From positions 273,976-337,975 of the forward strand of contig NZ_LMEI01000010.1 in assembly GCF_001426585.1 (NCBI RefSeq): a stretch of 64,000 nt of DNA, written 5' to 3'. Source of the DNA: Streptomyces sp. Root431 (GTDB taxonomy: Bacteria; Actinomycetota; Actinomycetes; Streptomycetales; Streptomycetaceae). The notes beneath the pieces were generated by a model. That model saw only the letters and a list, made by a program, of their open reading frames with translations, searched no databases and was not told the DNA's origin. The stretch's first letter is position 1. Every line of letters starts with the position of its first letter. The position numbers and the translations under genes were made by a program. Shown here piece after piece: positions 16,620 to 27,193 of the stretch.

Positions 16620-17602
16620 CATGCCGCTTCTGCGGACGCGGTCTGCCGCCGGGCTTCGATGCGCTCCTTCGCCGGCCAGCGCACGTCCGACGCCCAGCCC
16701 GCGAGCTCGAACCAGCGGATCAGCCGCGCGCTGGAGTCGATCTGGCCGCGCAGCACCCCGTGCCGGGCCGAGGTCGGGTCCGCGTGGTGCAGGTTGTGCC
16801 AGGACTCGCCGCAGGACAGCACCGCGAGCCACCACACGTTGCCCGAGCGGTCACGCGACTTGAAGGGACGCTTGCCCACGGCGTGGCAGATCGAGTTGAT
16901 CGACCACGTCACGTGGTGCAGCAGCGCCACCCGGACCAGCGAACCCCAGAAGAACGCGGTGAAAGCGCCCCACCACGACATCGTCACCAGACCGCCCACC
17001 AGCGGCGGGATCGCCAGGGAGAGGACCGTGAAGGAGAGGAAGTGGCGGGAGATCCCGCGGATCGCCGGGTCCTTGATCAGGTCGGGGGCGTACTTGTGCT
17101 GCGGGGTCCGCTCCTCGTCGAACATCCACGCGATGTGCGCCCACCACAGGCCCTTCATCAGCGCCGGGACCGTCTCCCCGAAGCGCCACGGCGAATGCGG
17201 GTCGCCCTCCGCGTCCGAGAACTTGTGGTGCTTGCGGTGGTCCGCCACCCAGCGCACCAGCGGCCCCTCCACGGCCAGCGACCCCATGATCGCGAGCACG
17301 ATCCGCAGCGGCCGCTTCGCCTTGAAGGAACCGTGCGTGAAGTAGCGGTGGAAACCGATCGTGATCCCGTGGCAGCCGATGTAGTACATCGCCACCATCA
17401 GCCCGAGATCCAGCCAGCTCACGCCCCAGCCCCAGGCCAGCGGCACCGCGCCGAGCAGCGCCAGGAACGGCACCGTGATGAACAGGCCCAGCGCGATCTG
17501 CTCGGTCGAGCCCTTGCTGTCACCGCCCAGCGTGGCGGAGGGCAGAGCCGTGGCGTCGTCGGGCGCCTCGGGCACCGAGGTCACCTCGGGGCTGATGGTC
17601 AT
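16619..17602 (-). CDS. Acyl-CoA desaturase (delta-9 type)
   Basis: A 327-residue integral-membrane di-iron desaturase. The three histidine boxes are present: HRYFTH (85-90), HRKHH (122-126) and HNLHH (~residue 266). Hydrophobic segments flank them (~37-60, 65-80, ~100-115 and ~195-225), as in the stearoyl-CoA desaturase family. It introduces a cis double bond into acyl chains using O2 and an electron donor. The ATG at 17602 follows an AGGGGAC site. It is transcribed divergently from ppc and co-transcribed with the downstream TetR gene. Confidence 0.92.
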   Translation of the reverse strand: MTISPEVTSVPEAPDDATALPSATLGGDSKGSTEQIALGLFITVPFLALLGAVPLAWGWGVSWLDLGLMVAMYYIGCHGITIGFHRYFTHGSFKAKRPLRIVLAIMGSLAVEGPLVRWVADHRKHHKFSDAEGDPHSPWRFGETVPALMKGLWWAHIAWMFDEERTPQHKYAPDLIKDPAIRGISRHFLSFTVLSLAIPPLVGGLVTMSWWGAFTAFFWGSLVRVALLHHVTWSINSICHAVGKRPFKSRDRSGNVWWLAVLSCGESWHNLHHADPTSARHGVLRGQIDSSARLIRWFELAGWASDVRWPAKERIEARRQTASAEAA

Positions 17603-17663
17603 GAGTGTCCCCTGGGGGTGAGGGTGAGGGTGAAAAGAGCGGTATGACGGGCCGTGGCTACGC

Positions 17664-17689
17664 TTCCGTAACCTACGGCGTCGTAAGTA
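17664..17689. promoter_or_regulatory. Candidate TetR operator between desaturase and ppc
   Basis: CCGTA-ACC-TACGG (17666-17678) is a perfect inverted repeat. It overlaps a second one, TACG-GCGT-CGTA (17674-17685). TetR proteins commonly bind such nested repeats upstream of their operon; this one is 60-85 bases upstream of the desaturase start. Confidence 0.45.
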
Positions 17690-17840
17690 TGGCAGCGCCG
17701 TGACGCGCGGCAAGGGGGCACGAGAGGGGCGTTGGCCACGCCGCCCCGGCGGACACCTATCCTGGGTGCGTCGGACAGCGCGGTCCGCAAGCCTCCAGTA
17801 CCCCTCCAGACGTGCTCAAACACTGCAAGGAGCCGCACCT

Positions 17841-20570
<2,730 letters not shown>

Positions 20571-20586
20571 TCCCCGCCGTACGCAC

Positions 20587-20632
20587 GACCGTGCCCCCGC
20601 CGGAATCCTCGGACTCCGACGGGGGCACGGTC
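20587..20632. terminator. Bidirectional terminator after ppc
   Basis: 18-base arms 20587-20604 and 20615-20632 with one mismatch, between the convergent stops of ppc (20570) and the surface protein (20646). Confidence 0.8.
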
Positions 20633-20645
20633 ATGACGGCGCGGA

Positions 20646-21470
20646 TCAGCCCTGCTGCGCCTTGCGGCGGCGGGTGACCAGGAACGCACCGGCACCCGCG
20701 AGGGCGACGGCGACGGCGGCCAGGACGCCGACGGGCGCGCTGGAGCCGGTCTCGGCGAGGTCGCCCTCACCCTTGCTGTCGGTACCACCGGTGCCGGTAC
20801 CGGCGGTCTCGCCGGCGGGCGCGGTGGCCGACGGGGACTCGGTGCCGCCCGGCGTCTCGGACGGGGACGGGGACTCGGTGCCGCCGGGGGTCGACTCGGA
20901 CGGGGCCGGCGTCTCGGTGCCGGGGGTCTCCGTGCCGGGGGTCTCCGTACCGGGAGTCTCGGTGCCGGGGGTCTCCGTGCCGGGGGTCTCCGTACCGGGG
21001 GTCTCGGTGACCGGAGGCGTGGTCTCGACCGGCGGCGTGGTCTCGGTGACCGGGGTGGCCGGGCAGGTGTGGGACAGGTTGAACCAGCCCTGCTTGACCG
21101 TGCCGCTGACCTCGGCCGAGGCGGCGACCAGCTTCGCGCCCGGCTCGGACACGGCGTAGGCGTGCTTGTCGCTCGGCGGGCCGAAGACCGTGATGGTCTG
21201 CTCGCCGCCGGGCTCGAACTCGACGGTCAGCTTGGTGAAGACGGCGGAGTCGTCCTTGCCGCTGCCCGGGAGCACGAAGTGCCAGCCGTCCTTGCCGGAC
21301 GGGACCGTCGGGCAGTCGCCCTTCTCGAACTCTCCGGCGGTCAGCGGGAGATCCTCGATCTGGTGCAGCGGCAGCGGCGGCTGCTCGGACGCGGACGCGA
21401 CCGGGGCGAGTACGAGGGAGCCGGCAAGGGCTGCGACCAGCGCGCCGGCGGAAATCAGGGAACGTCGCAT
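20646..21470 (-). CDS. LAETG sortase-substrate surface protein
   Basis: A 274-residue exported protein. The signal peptide is MRRSLISAGALVAALAGSLV then LAPVASASE. The folded part (~28-145) has two Cys (GDCPTVPS and SHTCPA). It is followed by a Thr/Pro/Glu stalk of repeated TPGTE units (15-base DNA repeats), a Ser/Pro/Gly-rich spacer, and a C-terminal sorting signal: LAETG, hydrophobic helix, then RRRKAQQG. LAxTG is the motif recognised by class E sortases in Streptomyces, so the protein is probably covalently attached to the wall. The ATG at 21470 is preferred over a longer upstream frame because the signal peptide begins there. The function of the exposed domain is unknown. Confidence 0.88.
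   Translation of the reverse strand: MRRSLISAGALVAALAGSLVLAPVASASEQPPLPLHQIEDLPLTAGEFEKGDCPTVPSGKDGWHFVLPGSGKDDSAVFTKLTVEFEPGGEQTITVFGPPSDKHAYAVSEPGAKLVAASAEVSGTVKQGWFNLSHTCPATPVTETTPPVETTPPVTETPGTETPGTETPGTETPGTETPGTETPGTETPAPSESTPGGTESPSPSETPGGTESPSATAPAGETAGTGTGGTDSKGEGDLAETGSSAPVGVLAAVAVALAGAGAFLVTRRRKAQQG
20911..21015 (-). repeat. Seven tandem 15-base repeats in the stalk of the surface protein
   Basis: Units of the form GTCTCNGTNCCGGGG run without gaps from 20911 to 21015. Units 1-3 and 4-6 form a 45-base higher-order repeat differing at one base (20955), indicating a recent triplet duplication. They encode the TPGTE stalk. Confidence 0.9.
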
Positions 21471-21537
21471 GTGCAGTCGTCCATCTGTGGGAAAAGGGTT
21501 TGCCGTGGGAGGTGGCGGGGGCAGCCTATCCATCGCT

Positions 21538-21552
21538 TTAAGTCAGCCTTAA
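21538..21552. promoter_or_regulatory. AT-rich inverted repeat upstream of the surface protein
   Basis: TTAAG-TCAGC-CTTAA (21538-21552) lies in a 126-base gap, about 70 bases upstream of the surface-protein start; GATAGGCT on the minus strand just downstream could be its -10. The repeat only weakly resembles an iron box. Confidence 0.3.
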
Positions 21553-21596
21553 CCCAGAGACCGGTAACAATCGCACCATCAACCCGCGCAGTTCGG

Positions 21597-22040
21597 TCAG
21601 AGCGTCAGGAACGCCGCCACCAACAGCGCCCCGCCCGCCCCCGCGAGCGACCACGCCGTCCGCGTCATCCGCAGCCCGCCGCCGATCACCGGCGCCGCGA
21701 GCAGCAGCGCACCCCCCAGCGGCAGCCACGCGTGCAGCCCGCCGCCCCATCCCGTCCGTACGCCCTCGCTCGTGCCCGGCTTCACCACCACGGGGATCGT
21801 CGCGCCCTTCTCCGCCGCGACCGAGGCCTCGATCGTCAGCGTCCGCCGCGTCGACGACGGGTCCTCGGCGGCGTACGTACCGCTGCACGTCTCCTCCGTG
21901 CAGCCCGTCACCGTCAGCGTCCCGTGCTCGCGGCCCTTGGCGAGCAGGACGTGCTGGGCGGAGTCCCACGACGCCCACGCACCCCCGACGACGAGGAGCA
22001 GGGCGACCAGGGTCATGGCGGCGTTACGGACGTGCGTCAT
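21597..22040 (-). CDS. Hypothetical membrane protein (two-pass)
   Basis: A 147-residue protein with an N-terminal membrane segment (~7-25, AAMTLVALLLVVGGAWA), an external-looking domain with a close Cys pair (TGCTEETCSG), and C-terminal hydrophobic segments (~105-123 and ~128-146). The ATG is at 22040. The region with paired Cys and beta-rich sequence resembles short Streptomyces proteins of unknown function. It lies 42 bases downstream of pth on the same strand and may be read with it. No function can be assigned. Confidence 0.75.
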   Translation of the reverse strand: MTHVRNAAMTLVALLLVVGGAWASWDSAQHVLLAKGREHGTLTVTGCTEETCSGTYAAEDPSSTRRTLTIEASVAAEKGATIPVVVKPGTSEGVRTGWGGGLHAWLPLGGALLLAAPVIGGGLRMTRTAWSLAGAGGALLVAAFLTL

Positions 22041-22082
22041 GACCCGCGATCGTACAGTCGTACGTTCCCGGGGCCAGGGGGG

Positions 22083-22679
22083 CTAGGAGTTGTACGCGGA
22101 CTGGGCCCGCTCCAGGCCCTCCGCGACCAGGCACTCCACCGAGTCCGCCGCCCGGTCCACGAACCAGTCGAGGTCCTTGCGCTCCGTCGACGAGAAGTCC
22201 TTCAGGACGAAGTCCGCGACCTGCATCCGGCCCGGCGGACGCCCGATCCCGCACCGCACCCGGTGGTACTCGGCGCCCATCGCCTTCGTCATCGACTTCA
22301 GACCGTTGTGCCCGTTGTCGCCGCCGCCGATCTTCAGGCGCAGCACCGAGTAGTCGATGTCCAGCTCGTCATGGATCGCCACGACGTGCTCCGTCGGCAC
22401 CTTGTAGAAGTCGCGCAGCGCCGTCACGGGCCCGCCCGACAGGTTCATGTACGACATGGGCTTCACGAGGATCACCCGGCGGCTCGACGGCCCGGGAGGC
22501 CCCATCCGGCCCTCGACGACCTGCGCCTGGGCCTTCTGCGCCCGCTTGAACGAACCGCGCATCCGCTCGGCCAGCAGGTCCACGACCATGAAGCCGATGT
22601 TGTGGCGGTTGGCGGCGTACTCGGGCCCCGGGTTGCCGAGGCCGACGATCAGCCAGGGGGCGTTGGCGTCGTCCGTCAT
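22083..22679 (-). CDS. pth: Peptidyl-tRNA hydrolase
   Basis: A 198-residue Pth that releases peptides from prematurely dropped peptidyl-tRNA. It has LIVGLGNPGPEY, the catalytic His in NRHNIGF, KPMSYMNLSG, and the Asp-containing HDELDID followed by GGGDNGHNGLKS. The ATG is at 22679. It lies directly downstream of rplY on the same strand, as in many actinobacteria, but a 34-base palindrome separates them, so pth may be partly uncoupled. It is cytoplasmic and probably essential. Confidence 0.96.
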   Translation of the reverse strand: MTDDANAPWLIVGLGNPGPEYAANRHNIGFMVVDLLAERMRGSFKRAQKAQAQVVEGRMGPPGPSSRRVILVKPMSYMNLSGGPVTALRDFYKVPTEHVVAIHDELDIDYSVLRLKIGGGDNGHNGLKSMTKAMGAEYHRVRCGIGRPPGRMQVADFVLKDFSSTERKDLDWFVDRAADSVECLVAEGLERAQSAYNS

Positions 22680-22718
22680 GTGCGTCAGGTCTCCTCGTGA
22701 GCGTGCGGGAACAGAGAA

Positions 22719-22752
22719 ACGGGGTGACGGGCCGTACGGCCCGTCACCCCGT
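22719..22752 (-). terminator. 34-base perfect palindrome between rplY and pth
   Basis: The sequence is symmetric about 22735/22736 and lies 22 bases past the rplY stop and 39 bases before the pth start. It is a strong terminator or attenuator hairpin inside the gene pair. Confidence 0.8.
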
Positions 22753-22774
22753 CACGTCAGGCAGAGCCTACGGC

Positions 22775-23365
22775 TCAGGCCTCGGCACCCTCGGTGGCCT
22801 CGGCCTCGGCGGCCGGCTCCTCGGCCTGGGCGGCCAGGACCTGGAGGACGACGGCGTCGGCGTCGGTCACCAGGGTGGAGCCCTTCGGGAGGGTGATGTC
22901 CTTGGCGAGGACGGAGGCACCGGCCTCCAGGCCCTCCACGGAGACCGTGACGGCCTCGGGGAGGTGGGTGGCCTCGGCCTCGACGGAGAGCGTGTTGAGC
23001 ACGTGCTCCAGCAGGTTGCCACCGGCGGCGAGCTCGCCCTCGGCCTGGACGGGGATCTCGACGGTGACCTTCTCGCCGCGCTTCACGAGGATGAGGTCGA
23101 CGTGCACGAGCGAGCCCTTGATGGCGTCACGCTGGACGGCCTTCGGGATCGCCAGCTCGGTGGCGCCGCCCTCGATGTCCAGGGAGAGCAGGACGTTCGG
23201 CGTACGCAGCGCCAGACCGAGCTCGTGGGCCGGGAGGGCGATGTGGACCGGGTCCGTGCCGTGGCCGTAGAGGACCGTGGGGACCAGGGAGTCGCGGCGG
23301 AGCTGGCGGGAAGCGCCCTTACCGAACTCGGTGCGGACGGCGGCGGCGAGCTTGACCTCGGACAT
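22775..23365 (-). CDS. rplY: 50S ribosomal protein L25 / general stress protein Ctc
   Basis: A 196-residue long-form L25 (TL5/Ctc) that binds 5S rRNA. The N-terminal domain (KLAAAVRTEFGKGASRQLRR, PTVLYGHG) is L25 and the C-terminal beta domain (EIPVQAEGELAAGGNLLEHV) is the TL5 extension. An Ala/Glu-rich tail ends the protein. The ATG at 23365 follows a GAGGAG-type site. The 229 bases upstream (23366-23594) show no gene or clear hairpin. Confidence 0.95.
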   Translation of the reverse strand: MSEVKLAAAVRTEFGKGASRQLRRDSLVPTVLYGHGTDPVHIALPAHELGLALRTPNVLLSLDIEGGATELAIPKAVQRDAIKGSLVHVDLILVKRGEKVTVEIPVQAEGELAAGGNLLEHVLNTLSVEAEATHLPEAVTVSVEGLEAGASVLAKDITLPKGSTLVTDADAVVLQVLAAQAEEPAAEAEATEGAEA

Positions 23366-23594
23366 GTGGCACTCCTCGTAGATGGTGACGAATCACAAGT
23401 GGTCACCCGGCCACGACTGGCGATGGCCTGCTACGAAGAGCGCGTCGATAACGGACCGCCGTGACCCTGTACATCCGTACGGGTTACGACATCCCTCGCC
23501 GAGCAACTCCGGCAGTCTACCCGCCGCCACCGGGCCGCCCAAATGGATCAACCGGCACCCCCGCCGACCTGCGGCCCGCGGCCCCTGGACCCCG

Positions 23595-25226
23595 TCAGCC
23601 CGTCCCGCCGCCGCCGGCCCGCTCCGCCAGCAGGTCACGCAGGACCGGGCCCGCCGAACCCGAACCGCTCTCCGCCTCCTCCACCACACACGCCACCGCG
23701 ATCTCGTCGTCGTACGCGACGAGCCAGCCGTTGTTGTTCCCGTCCTCCGTCACCTCGGCCGTCCCCGTCTTCGCCCCCACCTCACCCGGCACTCCCGCGA
23801 GCACCTTCGCCGACCCGTCCGTCACCGTGTCCCGCATCAGCGACCGCAACTGCTTCACCACGCCCGACGGCAGCGGCTTCGTCGCCACCGCCGGCTGCTC
23901 CGTCCCCTTCACCAGCAGCGGCTGGTGGAACGTCCCCGACACCGCCGTCGCCGTCACCGACGCCATCGCCAGCGGATTCGTCCGCAGCCTCCCCTGCCCG
24001 AAGAGGGCCGCCGCCTTCTCCGTCTCGCTCGCGGGAACCGGCACCTCGGCGTCCACCGAACCGACACCCGTCTTCCACTCCGGCCCGATCCCGAAGTGCT
24101 CCTTCGCGAACACGGTCATCTCGTCGTTCGCGAGACGCCCCCGCAGCGCCACGAACGCCGTGTTGCACGAATGGATGAAGTCCTGGCGGAACGAGGCCCC
24201 CGGAATCTCCGAGGTCTCCACGTTGTGGAACTGCTTCCCGACCGTCAGGTACTTCGGACAGTCCACCCGCGACTCCGGAGTCACCGCCCCCTTCGCGAGC
24301 AGCGCCGCACTCGTCACCACCTTCCACGTCGACCCCGGTGCGTACGTGCCCTGGAAAGCCCGGTTGAAGCCGCCGGCCGGCCCGTTCGCCACCGCGACCA
24401 CCTCGCCGCTGTCGATCCGCACCGCCACCAGACCCGCGTTCCGCCCGTCCAGATGCCGGGCGAGAGCCTTCTCCGCCGCCGCCTGCGTCCGCGCGTCGAT
24501 CGTCGTCCGCAGCGGACCACCGCCCTCCCCGGGATCCGGCCCGAACCTCACGGCCGTCGCTCTCGTCTCGCCCGTGATCCGGTCCACGACCTGCACCTCG
24601 CCCCGCCGCTTCCCGCCGCCGAGACCCAGCACCGACACCAGCGAGGGATGCTCCGCCGCCGAGATCGCCTTCCCGTCCCGGTCCACCGCCGCGAGCTCCG
24701 CCGACTCCTCCTCCACCAGCTTGAACCGCTGCTCGGCGTTGAGCTCCGGATGGATCAGCGGCAACTCCCACCGCACCCGCCACCCCGCATCCGTACGCGC
24801 CACCGCGAGCTCCGAGCCGTACGACCACGTCCCCAGCTCCGCCACCGGCATCCTCGCCCGGTACGGGACACGGGCACCGGCGCCCGCCGCACCGTCCACG
24901 CGCGCCGCGCCCGGCGTCAGGACCGGCTTCGCGATCTCCAGACCCGCCGTGAAGCTCCGCAACGTCTCCTCGGCCTTCGCCGGCGAGTCCGTCAGCTGCG
25001 CCGCCGCGGCCAGATCCCCCGCCTCCCAGCTGCTCAGGAACGCCCGTGCCGTCCGCACCGCCCCGGGATCGGCCGAGCTCGGCGCCTCCTCACCCGCCAA
25101 GGGGCCGTACACGACCGCCCATCCGGCGGCCCCCGCCACCAGCACGCCCGTCACCACCACCGCCGGCCACCGGCGTCGCCGCCTCGCCCGCCCCACTCCT
25201 GCCCGATGTGTCGTCATCCTCGTCAT
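23595..25226 (-). CDS. Penicillin-binding protein (transpeptidase)
   Basis: A 543-residue class B-like PBP. A short cytoplasmic basic N terminus precedes one membrane anchor (~21-41). An NTF2-like/MecA_N domain spans ~55-160, a dimerisation region follows (IDARTQAAAEKALARHLDGR), then the transpeptidase domain with SxxK (S299-K302, PGSTWK), SxN (S353-N355, SCNTAF) and KTG (486-488, AKTGTAEV). It cross-links peptidoglycan outside the membrane. At 543 residues it is a normal length. It is divergent from a LysR gene that is followed by a beta-lactamase-like gene, so this may be a cell-wall-stress or beta-lactam module. Confidence 0.92.
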   Translation of the reverse strand: MTRMTTHRAGVGRARRRRRWPAVVVTGVLVAGAAGWAVVYGPLAGEEAPSSADPGAVRTARAFLSSWEAGDLAAAAQLTDSPAKAEETLRSFTAGLEIAKPVLTPGAARVDGAAGAGARVPYRARMPVAELGTWSYGSELAVARTDAGWRVRWELPLIHPELNAEQRFKLVEEESAELAAVDRDGKAISAAEHPSLVSVLGLGGGKRRGEVQVVDRITGETRATAVRFGPDPGEGGGPLRTTIDARTQAAAEKALARHLDGRNAGLVAVRIDSGEVVAVANGPAGGFNRAFQGTYAPGSTWKVVTSAALLAKGAVTPESRVDCPKYLTVGKQFHNVETSEIPGASFRQDFIHSCNTAFVALRGRLANDEMTVFAKEHFGIGPEWKTGVGSVDAEVPVPASETEKAAALFGQGRLRTNPLAMASVTATAVSGTFHQPLLVKGTEQPAVATKPLPSGVVKQLRSLMRDTVTDGSAKVLAGVPGEVGAKTGTAEVTEDGNNNGWLVAYDDEIAVACVVEEAESGSGSAGPVLRDLLAERAGGGGTG

Positions 25227-25312
25227 ACCGGCAGCGAAACAGACACGCGTGCGACCAGTCCAAGACTCGTATCGTCATGAAAGACATAGCCGAATGCCTA
25301 TCCTTGCTGCTC

Positions 25313-26260
25313 ATGGACCTGCTCCTGCATCTGCGGTACTTCAGGACCGTCGCCGAGGAACAGCACTTCGGACGGGCTGCCGCCCGCCTGCGCATGGCCC
25401 AGCCCTCCCTCTCCCAGCGCATCCAGCGCCTCGAACGCGAACTCGGCGTCCGCCTCCTCGACCGCGGAGCCCGGGGCGCCACCCTCACCCCCACCGGCCG
25501 CCTCGTCCTCGCCGAGGCCGACCACCTCCTCGCCGCCGCCGACCGGCTCACCGCCACCGTCGCCCGCGTCCGCAGCGGCGCCGCCGGCACCCTCCGCGCC
25601 GCCGTACCGCCCGGCCTCGGAGCCAGCGCCGTCGGCGCCCTCCTCACCGCCTTCCGTGAACACTCACCCGGCGCCACCCTCGAACTCCGCGAACTCCCCA
25701 CCGCCGAACAGACCGCCGAACTCGCCGCGGGCACCCTCGACGTCGGCATCGTCCGCCACCCCTGCCCCGCCCCCGGCCTCGACTTCGGCCCCATCCTCCA
25801 CCAGCCCCTCGGCGCCCTCCTCGCCGCCGACGACTCCCTCGCCACGCCGCCCGAACTCCCCGCCGCCGCCCTCACCGGCCGCGACCTCGTCCTCTTCCCC
25901 CGCGCCGAAGCCCCCGCCCTCCACGACGAGACCCTCACCGCCTGTGCCCGGCACGGCTGCACCCCCGCCGCCGTCCTCGCCGCCACCGGAGCCGACTTCA
26001 CCCGCGGCCTCGTCCTCTCCGGCGGCGCCGTCGCCCTCCTTCCCCGCACCCCCGACGAGGCCGGCACCGTCTGGCGCCCCCTCCGCGGCTCCCCCGTCAC
26101 CTGGCGCACCTCCACCGCCTGGCCCGAGGGCAAGGACAGCCCCGCCGTACGCCTCTTCGCCGACACCGCCCACGCGGTCCTCCGCGCCCACGCGGACATG
26201 CGCACCGCACCGTCCGCGAGGATGGTCTTCCCCCGCCCCGCATCGGAGTTCCCCCTGTGA
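25313..26260 (+). CDS. LysR-family regulator
   Basis: 315 residues from ATG 25313; an ATG at 25277 would add 12 residues. The N-terminal HTH is typical (LRYFRTVAEEQHFGRAAARL ... QPSLSQRIQRLERELGVRLL), followed by a periplasmic-binding-like effector domain. The stop overlaps the start of the beta-lactamase-like gene by four bases (GTGA), so regulator and enzyme are co-translated rather than divergent as in classic ampR/ampC. It is separated by only 86 bases from the divergent PBP gene, which it may also regulate. The inducer is unknown. Confidence 0.92.
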   Translation: MDLLLHLRYFRTVAEEQHFGRAAARLRMAQPSLSQRIQRLERELGVRLLDRGARGATLTPTGRLVLAEADHLLAAADRLTATVARVRSGAAGTLRAAVPPGLGASAVGALLTAFREHSPGATLELRELPTAEQTAELAAGTLDVGIVRHPCPAPGLDFGPILHQPLGALLAADDSLATPPELPAAALTGRDLVLFPRAEAPALHDETLTACARHGCTPAAVLAATGADFTRGLVLSGGAVALLPRTPDEAGTVWRPLRGSPVTWRTSTAWPEGKDSPAVRLFADTAHAVLRAHADMRTAPSARMVFPRPASEFPL

Positions 26261-27132
26261 CCGCGCACGCCGCAACCCGCCGCCGCATCACCGCGGCCTT
26301 CGCCGACGCGGGCGTCACCGGACAGCTCCACGCCGCCGACATCGACACGGGCACCGCACTCGGCGTCGGCTCCGACACCCTCGTACCGACCGCCAGCGTC
26401 CACAAGCTCTGCCTCGTCGCCACCCTCTACCGGCAGGCGTCACTCGGCCTCGTCGACCCGACCCGTCCCGTCGACATCCCCGCCGAAGGCCGTGCCCCCG
26501 GCGCCACCGGCCTCTCCGTCATGCGCGACGCCGCCCGGCTCTCCCTCCGCGACCTCGCGAGCCTCGCCGTCGCCGTCAGCGACAACACCGCCGCCGACCT
26601 CCTCTGGGACGCCCTCGGCCTCGACACCGTCAACGCCACCATGATCGGCCTCGGGCTGACCCGCACCCACGCCGTCCAGACCATGCGTGAACTCTTCGCG
26701 ACCGTCCGCGAGGACGCCCACGGCGAGCCCGCCGCACTCACCGACCCCGCCGTCGTCGCCCGGCTCCGCGCCCTCGACCCGACCCGTACCAACCGCTCGA
26801 CCCCCCGCGAGATCACCGCCCTCCTCGCCGCCGTCTGGCGCGACGAGGTCTGCCCGGGGGAGTACGGCGAGGAGCTGCGCGCCCTTCTCGGCCGCCAGGC
26901 GTGGAGCCATCGGCTCGCCGCCGGCTTCCCCTTCGACGACGTCCGTGTCAGCGGGAAGACCGGCTCCCTGCCCACCCTTCGGCACGAGGCGGGCGTCGTC
27001 GAATACCCCGACGGCGGGCGCTACGCCGTGGCCGTCTTCACCCGCGCGGCCTCCACGGACGTCACGCTGCCGGCGGCGGACGCGGCGATCGGAGCGGCGG
27101 CGAGGATCGCGGTGGACGCGCTCAGGGCATGA
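26257..27132 (+). CDS. Class A beta-lactamase-like serine hydrolase
   Basis: 291 residues from GTG 26257. It has SxxK (S47-K50, TASVHK), SDN (108-110) and KTG (FDDVRVSGKTGS), the three core motifs of class A beta-lactamases. It lacks any N-terminal signal peptide. The omega-loop ExxLN signature is not clear; a Glu (E145, RELFAT) falls near the expected position but in an atypical context. It may be an intracellular beta-lactamase-like hydrolase rather than a secreted resistance enzyme. It overlaps the LysR gene by four bases and is followed by a strong terminator. Confidence 0.85.
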   Translation: MTAHAATRRRITAAFADAGVTGQLHAADIDTGTALGVGSDTLVPTASVHKLCLVATLYRQASLGLVDPTRPVDIPAEGRAPGATGLSVMRDAARLSLRDLASLAVAVSDNTAADLLWDALGLDTVNATMIGLGLTRTHAVQTMRELFATVREDAHGEPAALTDPAVVARLRALDPTRTNRSTPREITALLAAVWRDEVCPGEYGEELRALLGRQAWSHRLAAGFPFDDVRVSGKTGSLPTLRHEAGVVEYPDGGRYAVAVFTRAASTDVTLPAADAAIGAAARIAVDALRA

Positions 27133-27134
27133 AG

Positions 27135-27170
27135 AAGGGCCGCTTCCCCCAAGAGGGGGAAGCGGCCCTT
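27135..27170. terminator. Bidirectional terminator between beta-lactamase-like gene and prs
   Basis: 16-base perfect arms 27135-27150 and 27155-27170 with an AAGA loop, between convergent stops at 27132 and 27194. Confidence 0.9.
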
Positions 27171-27193
27171 CCTACGAGCTACTGCCTACCGGC

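Noticed and set aside
20911..21015. CRISPR-like array from regularly spaced repeats
   Set aside because: Units are contiguous 15-mers in frame with coding sequence and have no spacers.
21471..21533. N-terminal extension of the LAETG surface protein
   Set aside because: It would place a Pro-rich stretch before a clear signal peptide that begins at ATG 21470.
21538..21552. Iron box (DmdR/DtxR-type) upstream of the surface protein
   Set aside because: The inverted repeat matches the iron-box consensus at too few positions to claim.
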